A stretch of DNA of 64,000 bases from Cymodocea nodosa (lineage: Eukaryota > Streptophyta > Magnoliopsida > Alismatales > Cymodoceaceae). The notes beneath the pieces are model-generated. The model was given only the letters and a program-made list of their open reading frames with translations, was not told where the DNA came from and did not search any database. The stretch spans positions 8,824,001 to 8,888,000 of the forward strand of contig CM072343.1 of the NCBI GenBank assembly GCA_036874045.1, in the 5' to 3' direction. Below, one piece after another: positions 21,368 to 31,497 of the stretch; position 1 is the first letter of the stretch, and each line of letters begins with the position of its first letter. The translations under genes were made by a program, and so were the position numbers.

Positions 21368-22507
21368 TTAAGAACATGATTGAAAAGTAGAAACAAATGG
21401 AATAAATGTATCAGTCCAAGCAAACTTTTTAGGCATAGTTCTTCTTGCTATTAATTCTGTTTTAATGTAGTTCTTGTTCCTTTTTAATTTGTAAACATGC
21501 AATATATTATAAATTCCAAATACGAGTGTATTACCATTAATGATATGTAATGCAAAAAGGGATCCTTTTTGGTTCCAAGGTAATGTAGCAGTTTCTATTT
21601 CTACCTCTATTTCAATATACTCCTCTTCCCACTTCCATTCATTCATGTCTTCCATAATCCATATTTGAAATTTCATCAGTTCATCCCACCATCTTATCAG
21701 ACATAAAGTAGGATCATCTTCTTCATTATACCACATTCCTATTTGAATTTCATTAAATTCTGCAGATGGTGGTTTAGCTATTTCACTCGGTACAGGTAAA
21801 ATTTCTATATAATCATCATAACTGTCTATGCTCACTATGTATAAATCAGATCTATATGCTAATGATATCTCTGTGACTAAATATATATATCCATCAAGTA
21901 TGACATGCGTTTGGTTAATTAATGATTTCTGTCCTAGATATATTATAATATTTTCATTCCAAGATCTGTTCAGAAAATTATACACACTTAAGCTTAATTC
22001 TTCACCCCAATTTCCTGTAGGTCTCCAATAATATAATTTTTCAGGAATTGCAGAATTTTTATCAGAAAATATTAAAGCTGACCCACAATTTTCAGTTGGT
22101 GCTTCAAATATATTAGGTCTTCCTATATTCCATTCTTCTCTTGTTATAGGATTTCTTATCAAAATATTAGGTAATGATAAACTTGCATACCTTGGTCTCA
22201 TCTTGTATATGATTAATCCTTCATCTATCCCCATAATATGACTCATTCCTTCTAATGCATTGGGTGGAATTCCAGTAGTTTCTTCCATAGCCAGATATTC
22301 ATGGGTATTTGAACTACGATTAAATGACCTCCATATGAATTCATCTCTAATCTTAGTCATTTTTGCAGCTTGTAGTCCTTGAAAATATTTTTCTTCAATA
22401 TAGTCTTTAATTTCCTTTGATACACAACATAGCTTGCATAGATCTTTAACTGACAAGTTACTTAGTATTTCCCTTAGTGCATCCAACGGTAATTGCATTA
22501 ATTCCAT
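21368..22507 (-). CDS. F-box protein carried in gypsy C element, intact
   Basis: This 379-codon frame is the largest coding region here that encodes no retroelement enzyme. An F-box occupies residues 1-45 (M-E-L-M-Q-L-P-L-D-A-L-R-E-I-L, then L-S-V-K-D-L-C-K-L-C-C-V-S-K). About 100 residues later, I-R-N-P-I-T-R-E-E-W resembles the N-P-x-T-R motif of F-box-associated domains. Such proteins bind SKP1 and choose targets for SCF ubiquitin ligases; the target is unknown. I chose the Met at 22507 because a splice-acceptor-like TTTTATTTTACAG lies nine bases upstream; an in-frame Met at 22582 would add 25 residues. No stop or frameshift is present, unlike gag and pol nearby. It lies on the element's strand, between gag and the G-rich tract. 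Alternative: a host F-box gene in which C elements nested. Confidence 0.85.
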   Translation of the reverse strand: MELMQLPLDALREILSNLSVKDLCKLCCVSKEIKDYIEEKYFQGLQAAKMTKIRDEFIWRSFNRSSNTHEYLAMEETTGIPPNALEGMSHIMGIDEGLIIYKMRPRYASLSLPNILIRNPITREEWNIGRPNIFEAPTENCGSALIFSDKNSAIPEKLYYWRPTGNWGEELSLSVYNFLNRSWNENIIIYLGQKSLINQTHVILDGYIYLVTEISLAYRSDLYIVSIDSYDDYIEILPVPSEIAKPPSAEFNEIQIGMWYNEEDDPTLCLIRWWDELMKFQIWIMEDMNEWKWEEEYIEIEVEIETATLPWNQKGSLFALHIINGNTLVFGIYNILHVYKLKRNKNYIKTELIARRTMPKKFAWTDTFIPFVSTFQSCS

Positions 22508-22516
22508 TTGTCGATT

Positions 22517-22653
22517 CTGTAAAATAAAAACAAAAATTAACATAACTACTGCACACCCTCGTGGAGTTAAGGCATAACTCAACGGACTAAGTTCGTTGAG
22601 TTAAAAATTAACTTTACGATACTATTAACTTAAAATAAAACATATATACATAC
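22517..22653 (-). other. Candidate intron before the F-box ORF
   Basis: On the minus strand a GTATGT donor at 22653-22648 and a TTTTACAG acceptor ending at 22517 bound an AT-rich stretch of 137 bases. Splicing would place the F-box start codon close to the new exon start. Seen by eye only. An alternative donor, CTG/GTATGTAAT, lies on the minus strand at 24049 and would skip the gag frame. Confidence 0.4.
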
Positions 22654-22678
22654 AGATAGTTGCTTTAGATATGCCGCT

Positions 22679-24026
22679 TCATTCAGCTACCCTCCTAGAA
22701 GAGGTATCAATTTTATTAACCGTTCTATTGACAAGATTAGGTATAGCTTGTATTGGCAATCCTCCAGTAGGTCTAACTTCCATTGGTTCCTTCTGTCTAA
22801 GTGATATATTTCTATTCTGATTTTGATTTGCAGCATTTCCAAATATAAATTCTAGACGATTGTTTACTTGTTGGATTATCTTTTCTAATTTCTCTATTCT
22901 AGCTCCTTGTTCAATTAATACTTCATAACTTATGTTCTTCTCATTTATATTCTCCTCCTTGGAAATTGTTGTTTCTCCAAGATAAATTCGGGTGATTTCT
23001 CCAATTAGGATTATAAGAATTTCCCAAGTTATCTCTCTCGTTTCTAGCATAAATAATATCTAAGTCATTTATGTTTGTATTCTTTTCTGCTAGCTTTTGA
23101 TTTAATGATAACTCTTCTATTTTCTTTGTTAATTCATTTAATTTCACCTCAAGCATAGTATTGGAATCTATTTCATGCATTCCTCTTGGCAATAATCTTT
23201 TATTTGCAATAGCTTCAATCGAATTTTCCCACTATGCAGTTCTTTTTGCAAAATTTTCTAAATATACCCATGCTTCTTCACTACAAAATTTTAAAAATCC
23301 ATTTTGACAAGTAGATTCTAATAAAGATTTCGTTGAAACATCTATGCCTTCATAAATTATGCCTATTAATTGTGCTTTACTCATTGCATGATGTGGATAT
23401 TGAGTCAGTAAATCTTTAAATCTTTCAAAATATTTCCAGAACGATTCACCCTGTTTTTGGCTACACATTAATATTTCTTTCTTCTTTTTAATCGTTTGAT
23501 TTGTTGGACAGTATTTTTCCAGAAAAACAGAGCAAAATTCAGTCCATGTAGAAATTGAATCAAGCGATAGAGTATATAACCATCTCTTAGCTGTATCTTT
23601 TAAAGTAGAAGGGATATATCTAAGTTTAATAGCATCTATACTCATGTTCGGCATTCTCATCATTTAACAAACTTCGTTAAATTCTCTAAGGAAATAATAG
23701 GCATCCTCTCTTTCTAATCCATGAAAATGTGGCAATTGACTAATATAATTAGATTTCAATTCAAACCTATCTCCCTCAAAGTTTGGCAATCGAATACATG
23801 AAGGTTCATCAATTAATTCAGGATACAGAATTTCTCCTAATGGTTTTTCTACTAGAGTAGCCATCTCTACGTTCTCTTTTAAAGAAAGGTTAGCTACACC
23901 CCAAAGAATTTCGTTAAAGTTCAGTTCAGAAAATTTTTCAATACTCCTCTGCAATGAAAATTCTTGGGTAGGTGTTCTTACTAATCGTTTAGTGCTTAGA
24001 GAATGAGTCCATATGCTCATAAACAA
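22679..24026 (-). pseudogene. Capsid-type gag of gypsy C, located after integrase
   Basis: Consecutive minus-strand frames form one broken protein. It has F-E-L-K-S-N-Y-I-S-Q-L near 23760; the retrotransposon gag core with W-L-Y-T-L-S, T-W-T-E-F-C-S-V-F-L-E-K-Y and E-R-F-K-D-L-L-T-Q-Y-P-H-H (23595-23395); then S-Y-N-P-N-W-R-N-H-P-N-L-S-W near 22985-23025 and a coiled-coil-like tail. This order matches Athila-type gag. Stops and a shift separate the parts. It lies downstream of pol, while the 5' ORF of family C holds only a zinc knuckle and the V-T-L-R-S-G-T link, so gag seems split around pol. Confidence 0.8.
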
Positions 24027-24084
24027 ATAGCAGAAGATTAATTACATACCAGTCTGAAGCTTTCCATTCTATAAATATTTGTTG

Positions 24085-24294
24085 TCAGATGATGGTTGAA
24101 TCAGCTGCTTCTCCTTCCAGTTCCTCCAACGCTTTCTCCTTTCTTTTAAAAGTGCTGGTAACTCGTAAATAACATTCTGTTTCATATATATACTGCGCAT
24201 CCATAAAGTGAATAAATCTCGTTGCAAGAACGTGACTTGCAACGTGCATCGTGGTTCCTATTTTTATGGGTACGTGTACCACTACTAATTTCAA
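24085..24294 (-). other. Short unknown ORF upstream of the displaced gag
   Basis: A 69-codon frame on the minus strand without a recognised domain. It lies between a motif array and the gag frame. It might be the first exon of a transcript, because GTATGT occurs just after it (24049), but I see no evidence that the protein is made. Confidence 0.25.
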
Positions 24295-24299
24295 ATTTT

Positions 24300-24560
24300 G
24301 GTAACCGCTAAACCGACGAAGTTTCGTTTGTGGTTAAAAGAATAACAGTTCTACTTAATCTACGAACTAACCTCGTTGAGTTATAGATTACTCAACAGAA
24401 CATAGTCGGTTACTGTTGCTAACTCCAAGGACTAACTTCGTTGAGTTACAGATAACTCAATGGAGTGACCTTATATTATATTACTGACCTCGTAGAGTTA
24501 CGGTTCACTTAACGGACTTACTTCGTTGAGTTAACACTTGGCAACATCTAAGTTTCACTA
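24300..24560 (-). promoter_or_regulatory. CGTTGAGTTA motif array before the downstream ORFs
   Basis: At least four 'tcgttgagtta' or 'gtagagttac' words, paired with 'aactcaacgg' type words, occur between the tandem repeat and the downstream ORFs. The same words fill LTR B and LTR C. The corresponding place in the second C element (35430-35540) has them too. Their position suggests an internal promoter or processing region, which is inference. Confidence 0.45.
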
Positions 24561-24589
24561 TCGTAAGTTTTCTATTCTATTTTTTTTTT

Positions 24590-25020
24590 ACCGGTTTAAC
24601 CGATACTATGCTTCGGTCAAACCTAAATATTTTTTATTTTTTTTATTTTTCTTTCGGTTGAACTGATACTATGTTTCGGTAAAACCAATATTTTTTTCTG
24701 AAAATTAATATACAATTTTTTTTTCCGGTTTAACCGATACTACGCTTTAGTCAGACCTAAATATTTTTTATTTTTTATTTTTCTTTCGGTTGGACCGATA
24801 CTATGTTTCGGTAAAACCAATATTTTTTTAATGTTCCGGTCATACCAATGCTATGCTTCGGTAAGACCTAAATATTTTTTTATTTTTTTACTTTTCTTTC
24901 GGTTGGACCGAAACTATGTTTCGGTCAAACCAATATTTTTTTTTTTTGAAAATTAATATAGAATTTTTTTTTTTTTTTAATGTTCCGATCATACCGATGG
25001 ATCTAGTCGGTTGAACCGCA
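24590..25020. repeat. Tandem repeat rich in CGGTTTAACCGA palindromes
   Basis: Two alternating subunits, about 60-70 bases each, are repeated. One holds CGGTTTAACCGATACTATGC and CTTCGGTCAAACC, the other TTCGGTTGAACTGATACTATG and TTTCGGTAAAACC. T-rich runs separate them. The second C element has a shorter version at 35600-35618 and 37336-37440, so this is a feature of the family, placed just after integrase. Confidence 0.85.
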
Positions 25021-25109
25021 ACTATTTTTATGTTTTATATATATTTTTAATGTTTTTTTTTTATATATATATAAATAAACATAAAAACTGATTTCTTACT
25101 AAATAAAGC

Positions 25110-26397
25110 TCGAGTAGTCCTCTACTCTAACTTCTTCTATAATTCCAAAGGAGCTTTTTGGTGTTTTCAGAATAGGTTTAAGTCTTTGTCCATTAACTTT
25201 AAATATATTCTGATTTTTAGGATTTTCAATTTCAATAGCTCCATAAAGATAAACATTTCGAACTATGTAAGGTCCTGCCCATCTAGATCTTAATTTTCCT
25301 AGATGGTTATGGAGTATAGCCAGATAAAGATATACTTCTTATCCTATTTCAAAGCTTTTAGGAATAATTTTTCTATCATGCCAGAATTTAATTTTCTCTT
25401 TTTCTCTTACAGTCTTCGTATAAGCTTCATTTCTAAATTCTTCTAATTCAATTAGTTGTATTTTCCTATTTTCAGCAGCTTGATTTAAATTAGTGTTCAG
25501 AGTTTTTAATGCCCAATAAGCTTTATGTTCTATATCAGCAGGTAAATGACAACTTTTTACATATACTAGCCTAAAAGGTGACATACCTATGCTCGTTTTA
25601 TAAGCAATTCTATAAGCCCAAAGTGCATCTATTAATCTATTAGCCCAATCTGTTCTAGTAGGATTTACTACTTTTTCCAAGATTAATTTAATTTGTTTGT
25701 TTGTACTTTCTACTTGTCCACTTGTTTGCGGATGATACGATGTTGCAATTTTGTGGTTTACTCCATATTTCTTCATTAAGGCTTCAAAACTTCTATTACA
25801 GAAATGAGTTCCTCTATCACTGATAATAGCTTTAGGTATTCCAAATCTGGCAAATATATTTGTTCTTATAAATTGTATTACCACTTTGTTATCATTAGTT
25901 TTTGTAGGAATAACTTCTATCCATTTAGATACATAATCCACCCCCAACAATATGTAATTAAATTGATTAGACATAGGAAATGGACCCATAAAATCTATTC
26001 CCCACACATCAAAGATTTCAACCTCAACAATAGGATTAAGAGGCATCATATTCCTCTTTGATATTCTTCCTATTTGTTGACATCTTAAACAATTTAAGCA
26101 ATATTTATGAGCATCTTTGAATAGTGTTGGCCAATAAAACCCACATTGTAGAATTTTTGCAGTAGTTTTCCCTGAACCAAAATGTCCTCCACAAGCTTGG
26201 TCATGACAGAAAGACAATATGCTTGAATATTCAGTTTCTGGAACACACCTCCTTAAAACCAGATCAGGACATTTCTTAAATAAGTAAGGGTCTTCCCAAT
26301 AGTAATATTTTACTCTTGAGAAAAACAATTTCTTATCCTGTCTATTCGAATCCTTAGGTGTTAAACCAGTAACTAAGTAATTAATTATGTCTGCATA
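25110..26397 (-). pseudogene. Gypsy C integrase (F-box-bearing element)
   Basis: On the minus strand the HHCC zinc region ([19 protein letters not shown]) lies near 26200-26060. The catalytic core follows with G-I-D-F-M-G-P, S-D-R-G-T-H-F and [12 protein letters not shown] (25990-25690). The C-terminal part with W-A-G-P-Y-like residues lies near 25260-25290. The frame 26328-25339 is open for 329 codons. Stops at its edges make the whole polyprotein inactive. Confidence 0.9.
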
Positions 26398-27833
26398 CTA
26401 AGGCATTGTGTTGATGGTCATTAATTGTTCATCAGGAAAATTAACCTTAATTTCAATATTTGATTTTTCTATTTGTAATCTTGATAAATGATCTGCTACT
26501 ACATTCTCACAACCTTTTTTATCTTTAATTTCTAAATCAAATTCTTGCAATAATAATATCCATCGGATCAATCTAGGTTTAGTTTCTTTTTTCTTTATTA
26601 GATGTTTTAGAGCTGAATGATCTGTGTATACTATTACTTTAGCTCCAATCAAATATGATCTAAACTTTTGTAAAGCAAACACAACAGCTAATAATTCTAG
26701 GTGTAATTAACTTGAGCATCATTTAAGGTTTTCCTTGCATAATGAATCACTCTAGGAGATTTTTCTATCTTCTATCCTAACACTGCTCCTACAGCAAAAT
26801 TAGAAGCATCGCACATTAATTCAAATGGATGGTTCCAATTAGGTGCTTGAATTATAGGAGTTGAAATTAAGCTAGTCTTAAGTCTGAAAAATGCTTCCTT
26901 GCAATTTTTATCAAAGTTAAATGGAACATCTTTTAATAGATTAGTTAAAGGTCTAGCTATCTTGCTAAAGTCTTTAATAAATCTTCTATAAAAACCAGCA
27001 TATCCTAGAAATGATCTAATATCTTTTACTAATTTAGGTTCTGGTAGAGAAATTACTTCTATTTTAGCTTTATTTACTTCCAACCCTTTTTTAGAAACAA
27101 CATGCCCTAAGACTATTCCTTGTTTAACCATGAAGTGACATTTTTCCCAATTTAAAACCAGATTTTTTTCCACTCAGCGTTTTAATATTTGGTCTAAATT
27201 GCTTAAACACACTTCATATAAGTTGCCATATATAGTAAAATCATCCATAAATATTTCTAAAAATTCTTCAGTCATTCCAGTAAATATGCCCTGCACACAC
27301 CTTTGAAAGGTAGTTGGCGCATTGCATAATTCGAATGGCATTCTTTTAAAAGCATAAGTTCCATTAGGACAGGTGAAAGTTGTTTTCTCTTGATCCTCTA
27401 ATGCTACTGGAATTTGATTATACCCTGAATACCCGTCTAGGAAACAAAAATATTCTTGCCCTGCTAATCTTTCCAGCATTTGATCTATAAAAGGTAAGGG
27501 AAAATGATCTTTCCTAGTCACAGCATTCAGCTTTCTATAGTCTATACATACTCTCCAGCCTGATTGAATTCTAGTAGGTATCAAGTTTTGACTTTCATTC
27601 CTAATAACTATTAATCCTGATTTCTTGGGAACTACATGGATTGGACTAACCCATGAGCTATCAGAAATCGGATAAATTATATCATTATCTAACCATTTAA
27701 CTATTTCCTTCCTGACTACTTCCTTAAGGTTTGGATTTAATCTCCTCTCAGGAATTCTAACAGGTTTAGCATTCTCTTCTAAATATATGTGGTGACAGCA
27801 TAAAGTTGAACTTAATCCTTTTATATCAGTCAT
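26398..27833 (-). pseudogene. Gypsy C reverse transcriptase and RNase H (F-box-bearing element)
   Basis: Minus-strand frames 27833-27174, 27173-26772 and 26682-26398 give RT with R-R-L-N-P, W-V-S-P-I-H-V-V-P-K-K, V-C-I-D-Y-R-K-L-N, C-F-L-D-G-Y-S-G-Y-N-Q and the F-M-D-D catalytic site near 27245. RNase H follows with F-E-L-M-C-D-A-S-N-F-A-V-G-A and Y-T-D-H-S-A-L-K. A stop at 27174, a frame break near 26700-26770 and further damage separate the pieces. Confidence 0.9.
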
Positions 27834-28049
27834 AGTCCATCCTATTGCTTCTTTATAACTTTTTACTACATCTTTTAATTTAGCTATTTGATCCTCTTTT
27901 AAATCTGAAGCAATAATGATTGGACATGTCCGTTTATCTTCCAGAAATATATAGGTTAATTCAGGAGGTAAATGTTTTAATTCTAAATGTTGCCCATCAG
28001 AAGCTAGAGCTCCTAATTGAACATCATCATTTTTTAAATTAATTTCTTC

Positions 28050-28757
28050 CTAATCTCCTTCTATATTTATGCTTTCACTTTCTTCTAAAGTTTCAGAATT
28101 GATTTGCTTATTTAATTCTTCTTGAATCACATCATCTAACATATCTCCTTCATCCTCTAAAAAGTCTATGGTATGTAAGGACATTTCTAACTCCTTAAAC
28201 CTTTCTGGTTTGAAAATATTTAATTGAGTATCCTCATTACCATATGTTAACTTCATTACTCCAGTTTTACAATTTATAACAGCCCCTGATGTTGCTAAAA
28301 ATGGCCTTCCCAAAATTAAAGATGTATCACTATTTTTATGCTTAATTTGTTGGGAATCCAAAATTACAATATCAATAGGATATATAAAATTCTTGATTTT
28401 AATCAAGACATCCTCTATTTTTCCTCTAGGGTATCTTTTACTTCTATCAGCTAATTGAATAACCGTACTAGTAGGAGTTAAGCCTTCTAATCCTAAGGAT
28501 GCAAATATATCACTTGGCATAACATTTATACCTACACCTAAGTCTATTAAGGTTCTTTCTAGAATGGTAATTCTTATGGTGCATGATATAACAGGGATTC
28601 CAGGATCAGATAACTTTTTAGGAATTTGTGGCAGAAATAGGGAACTACTTTGCTCAGCTAAAAGGACCTTTCTAAGAACTTTTCGCTCTCTTTTCTTAGT
28701 ACACCAATCCTTCAGAAATTTAGCACAAGGTGGCATATTATGCAATAGATCTAACAA
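28050..28757 (-). pseudogene. Gypsy C protease region (F-box-bearing element)
   Basis: The open minus-strand frame holds C-A-K-F-L-K-D-W-C, then the aspartic protease stretch L-I-D-L-G-V-G-I-N-V-M-P near 28525-28560 and L-I-L-G-R-P-F-L-A-T near 28290-28320. It ends in an acidic link towards RT, cut by a stop at 28050. This copy keeps the 45 bases that the second C element has lost at 40924. Confidence 0.88.
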
Positions 28758-28769
28758 AGGAATGTTAAC

Positions 28770-29165
28770 TTATACTTTTTCAAAAATTTCTTGGGTTTTT
28801 TCTTGTTTTTCAGGAATTGTTTGTTGTAATCTTTCAAGATAGGGTGCTAAAGATTTTGATTTCAAAGACTCTTTTTCTTTCAGTTGATTTGTTTGATCAT
28901 TTTTAGCTTCAATTGCAGATTTAGATTGTTCTTCAATGATTTCTAGATTTTCAGCTGTTACATTTTCATTATCATTTTGATTTTTACTCTTGTCCACCTT
29001 CATATCATTTTCATTTTGAGTTCTTGGTGGTATATCAGTTCCAGATCTTAATGTTACACATACATCTTCTAGATTTTCGTTACTTTCATGATGTTTTTGT
29101 ATATCATTTTCGTGATTATGATCTTCAATTATTTTTAGTTTTAAAGTGCATTCTTTAAATTCTTT
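28770..29165 (-). pseudogene. Link between zinc-knuckle ORF and protease, gypsy C
   Basis: Charged, Asn-, Glu- and Lys-rich frames on the minus strand match 41190-41537 in the other copy, including the V-T-L-R-S-G-T-D-I motif (about 29030-29060) that in Athila-type elements precedes protease. The element is cut at about 29166 by an LTR fragment, so its own zinc knuckle, primer site and 5' LTR are missing here. Confidence 0.75.
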
Positions 29166-29351
29166 TACATTATTTTTAGTTTAACTATCGAAAATCTAAC
29201 TCTTCGAAAACTTTAACTATCCGAAATAAAAATGAAACTTTCCGATAATCTGTTAACATTTAATTACGTGACAATTATACTTAGAGAATATTATTTAGAC
29301 TTATTTAAAAACTTTAATAAAGCATATATCATCAAAACAAAATTCCTAACA
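29166..29351 (-). mobile_element. Fragment of LTR G, minus strand
   Basis: On the minus strand it begins at 29351 with TGTTAGGAATTTTGTTTTGA, also seen on the plus strand at 61623. TAACTATCCGAAA words occur again. Only about 170 bases remain, joined to the gypsy C linker on the left and to the C tail on the right. Confidence 0.6.
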
Positions 29352-30045
29352 AGTTAGTTTGAAAAGCTTGAATCATAAAAGAGCTTTCTCATGTACCTGT
29401 GTAGTGAGCTTTCACTCAACAATCCCAGATCTGATCAGGACCTTAGGTTGCCAAATTTAAAGAATCCTTTTTCAGGACAACAATCCTTACATACCTATCT
29501 ACTAAAGTACAAAAGGTTCGTGATCAAACTGATCAATAAACTCTCAAAGATTTTCTCTTTGTAAGTACTTTTCATTTTAAGCACAGTATATATGTATTCC
29601 ATTAATATAGATGCAATAAAACACAAATCTCATACAATTTTTACTTCTACGATTTTACTGAAAATATGAATCAATTTCAATAAGCTCATACTTTTGATTA
29701 ACAGTTTAAGATGATTTACATATACATTACTCTACAAGTTTAATCAATCAAGTCAAATTTATGCATGATCATATGCACTTTCATTGATTCAAAGAAAACA
29801 CTTAATCAAAATTTCAGAATTTCAGAAGTATTTAATGTTTTTCATTTACACTTTCACTTAAAATTGTGAAAATGATTAAAATTGATAAACTACTTAAAAT
29901 AAATAAGATACTACTATGACTTTACAATAAATATATAGTATCTTATGCAGCAGTTCAGATATTACTTAGATATTTATAATAAGTATATAATATCTATGAG
30001 GTGAACAACATCATCAACAAAATTTATCTTTTTGTGGAGTTTAAG
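29352..30045 (-). other. Gypsy C noncoding tail, fragment
   Basis: Corresponds to 20130-20800, with 'gaccttaggttgcca', 'caacaatccttacatac' and 'aataaactctcaaag' in the same order. No ORF. It ends where the minus-strand copia pol begins. Confidence 0.7.
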
Positions 30046-31497
30046 CATTTTACACATCACATAACCTACAAATACCCAAATTTAATCTTATGTTACAGAA
30101 TGTATTTTTGTCTAGAGATTTTGTAAATATATCAGCTAATTGATTTTTACTAGACACAAATCCTAATTTAAATTTTCCTTTAATTACGTTATCTCTTAGA
30201 AAATGATGTCTAACCTCTATATACTTTGCTCTAAAATGTAATATAAGATTTTTGGAAAGATTTATTGCAGAATTACTGTCACAATAAATCTCAATTGTAT
30301 CATAAGATAATCCAAAGTCTTCTAAAGTTTGCCTTATTCACAGAATCTGAGTGCAACACAGTGCAACAGCAACATATTCAGCTTTTGTAGTAGAAAGTGC
30401 TACACAGTTTTGCTTTTTACTAAACCATGACACCAAATTATTTCCCAATAATTGACATGTGCCACTACTACGCTTTCTATCAGATTTAGATCCTACGTAA
30501 TCAGCATCAGTATATCTTATAAGATCTACTGAACTATCCTTAGAATAATACAATCTAAAATTTTTTTAGTTCCTTGTATATATCCAAATATTCTTTTAAC
30601 AACAATTGAGTGTGATTCTTTAGGATTAGATTGAAATCTAGCACAAGCACATACAGCAAACATAATATCAGGTCTACTAGCTGTCAAATAAAGTAAAGAA
30701 CCAATCATACTTCTGTATTTTCTTTGATCTATTGATTTTCTTATGTCATCAATATCTAACTTTAAAGAAGTACTCATAGGAGTTCCTCGAATCCTTGTAT
30801 CATTAAGATTAAATTTCTTAAGCATTTCATCTACAAATTTTTCCTGATTTAAAAATATCCCTTTATCCATTTGTTTAATTTGAAGTCCTAGAAAATATGA
30901 AAGTTCTCCTATTATACTCATTTTAAACTGACTAGTCATCTCTTTAGAAAATATTTTTATTAGTTTATCAAAGGTTGCTCCAAAGATTATATCATCCACA
31001 TATATTTGAACAACAATCTAATCTTTACCATCTCTTTTGATAAATAGGGTATGATCTACTTTTCCCATGATATAACCTTGTTCTATTAAAAAAGTAGATA
31101 ATCTTTCATACCATGATCTTGGTGCTTGCTTCAAACCATATAAGGTTTTCTTCAATTTATACACAAAGTTAGGATTTTTAATATCTTCAAATCTAGGTGG
31201 TTGTTTTACGTAGACTTCTTCATTAATTAAACCATTTAGAAATGCACTCTTTACATCCATTTGATATAATTTAAAATCCATATAACAAGCATAGGCCAAT
31301 AATATTCTAATACTTTCTAACCTAGCCATAGGAGCAAATGTTTCATCATAATCTAGTCCTTCTTCCTATGTATACCCTTGTGCAACTAATCTAGCTTTGT
31401 TTCTTATAACTTGACCAGCCTCATTAGTTTTGTTTCTAAAGATCCACTTTGTACCTATTATGGATTGATTTTCTAATGGAGAGATTAATTCCCAAAC
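30046..31497 (-). pseudogene. Copia RT and RNase H (third copia), minus strand
   Basis: Minus-strand frames give RT with [24 protein letters not shown] (31330-31100) and the D-D-I-I-F-G-A site near 30985. S-L-L-Y-L-T-A-S-R-P-D then leads to RNase H with D-A-D-Y-V-G and L-V-S-W-F-S-K-K-Q-N (30530-30400). Stops separate the parts. The RT start (G-T-K-W-I-F-R-N-K) is at 31430-31470, beside the solo LTR A inserted at 31498. Confidence 0.88.

Noticed and set aside
25804-26061. 85-codon plus-strand ORF, repeated at 38223-38480
   Set aside because: Exact antisense of the conserved integrase core in both gypsy copies; its conservation follows from integrase.
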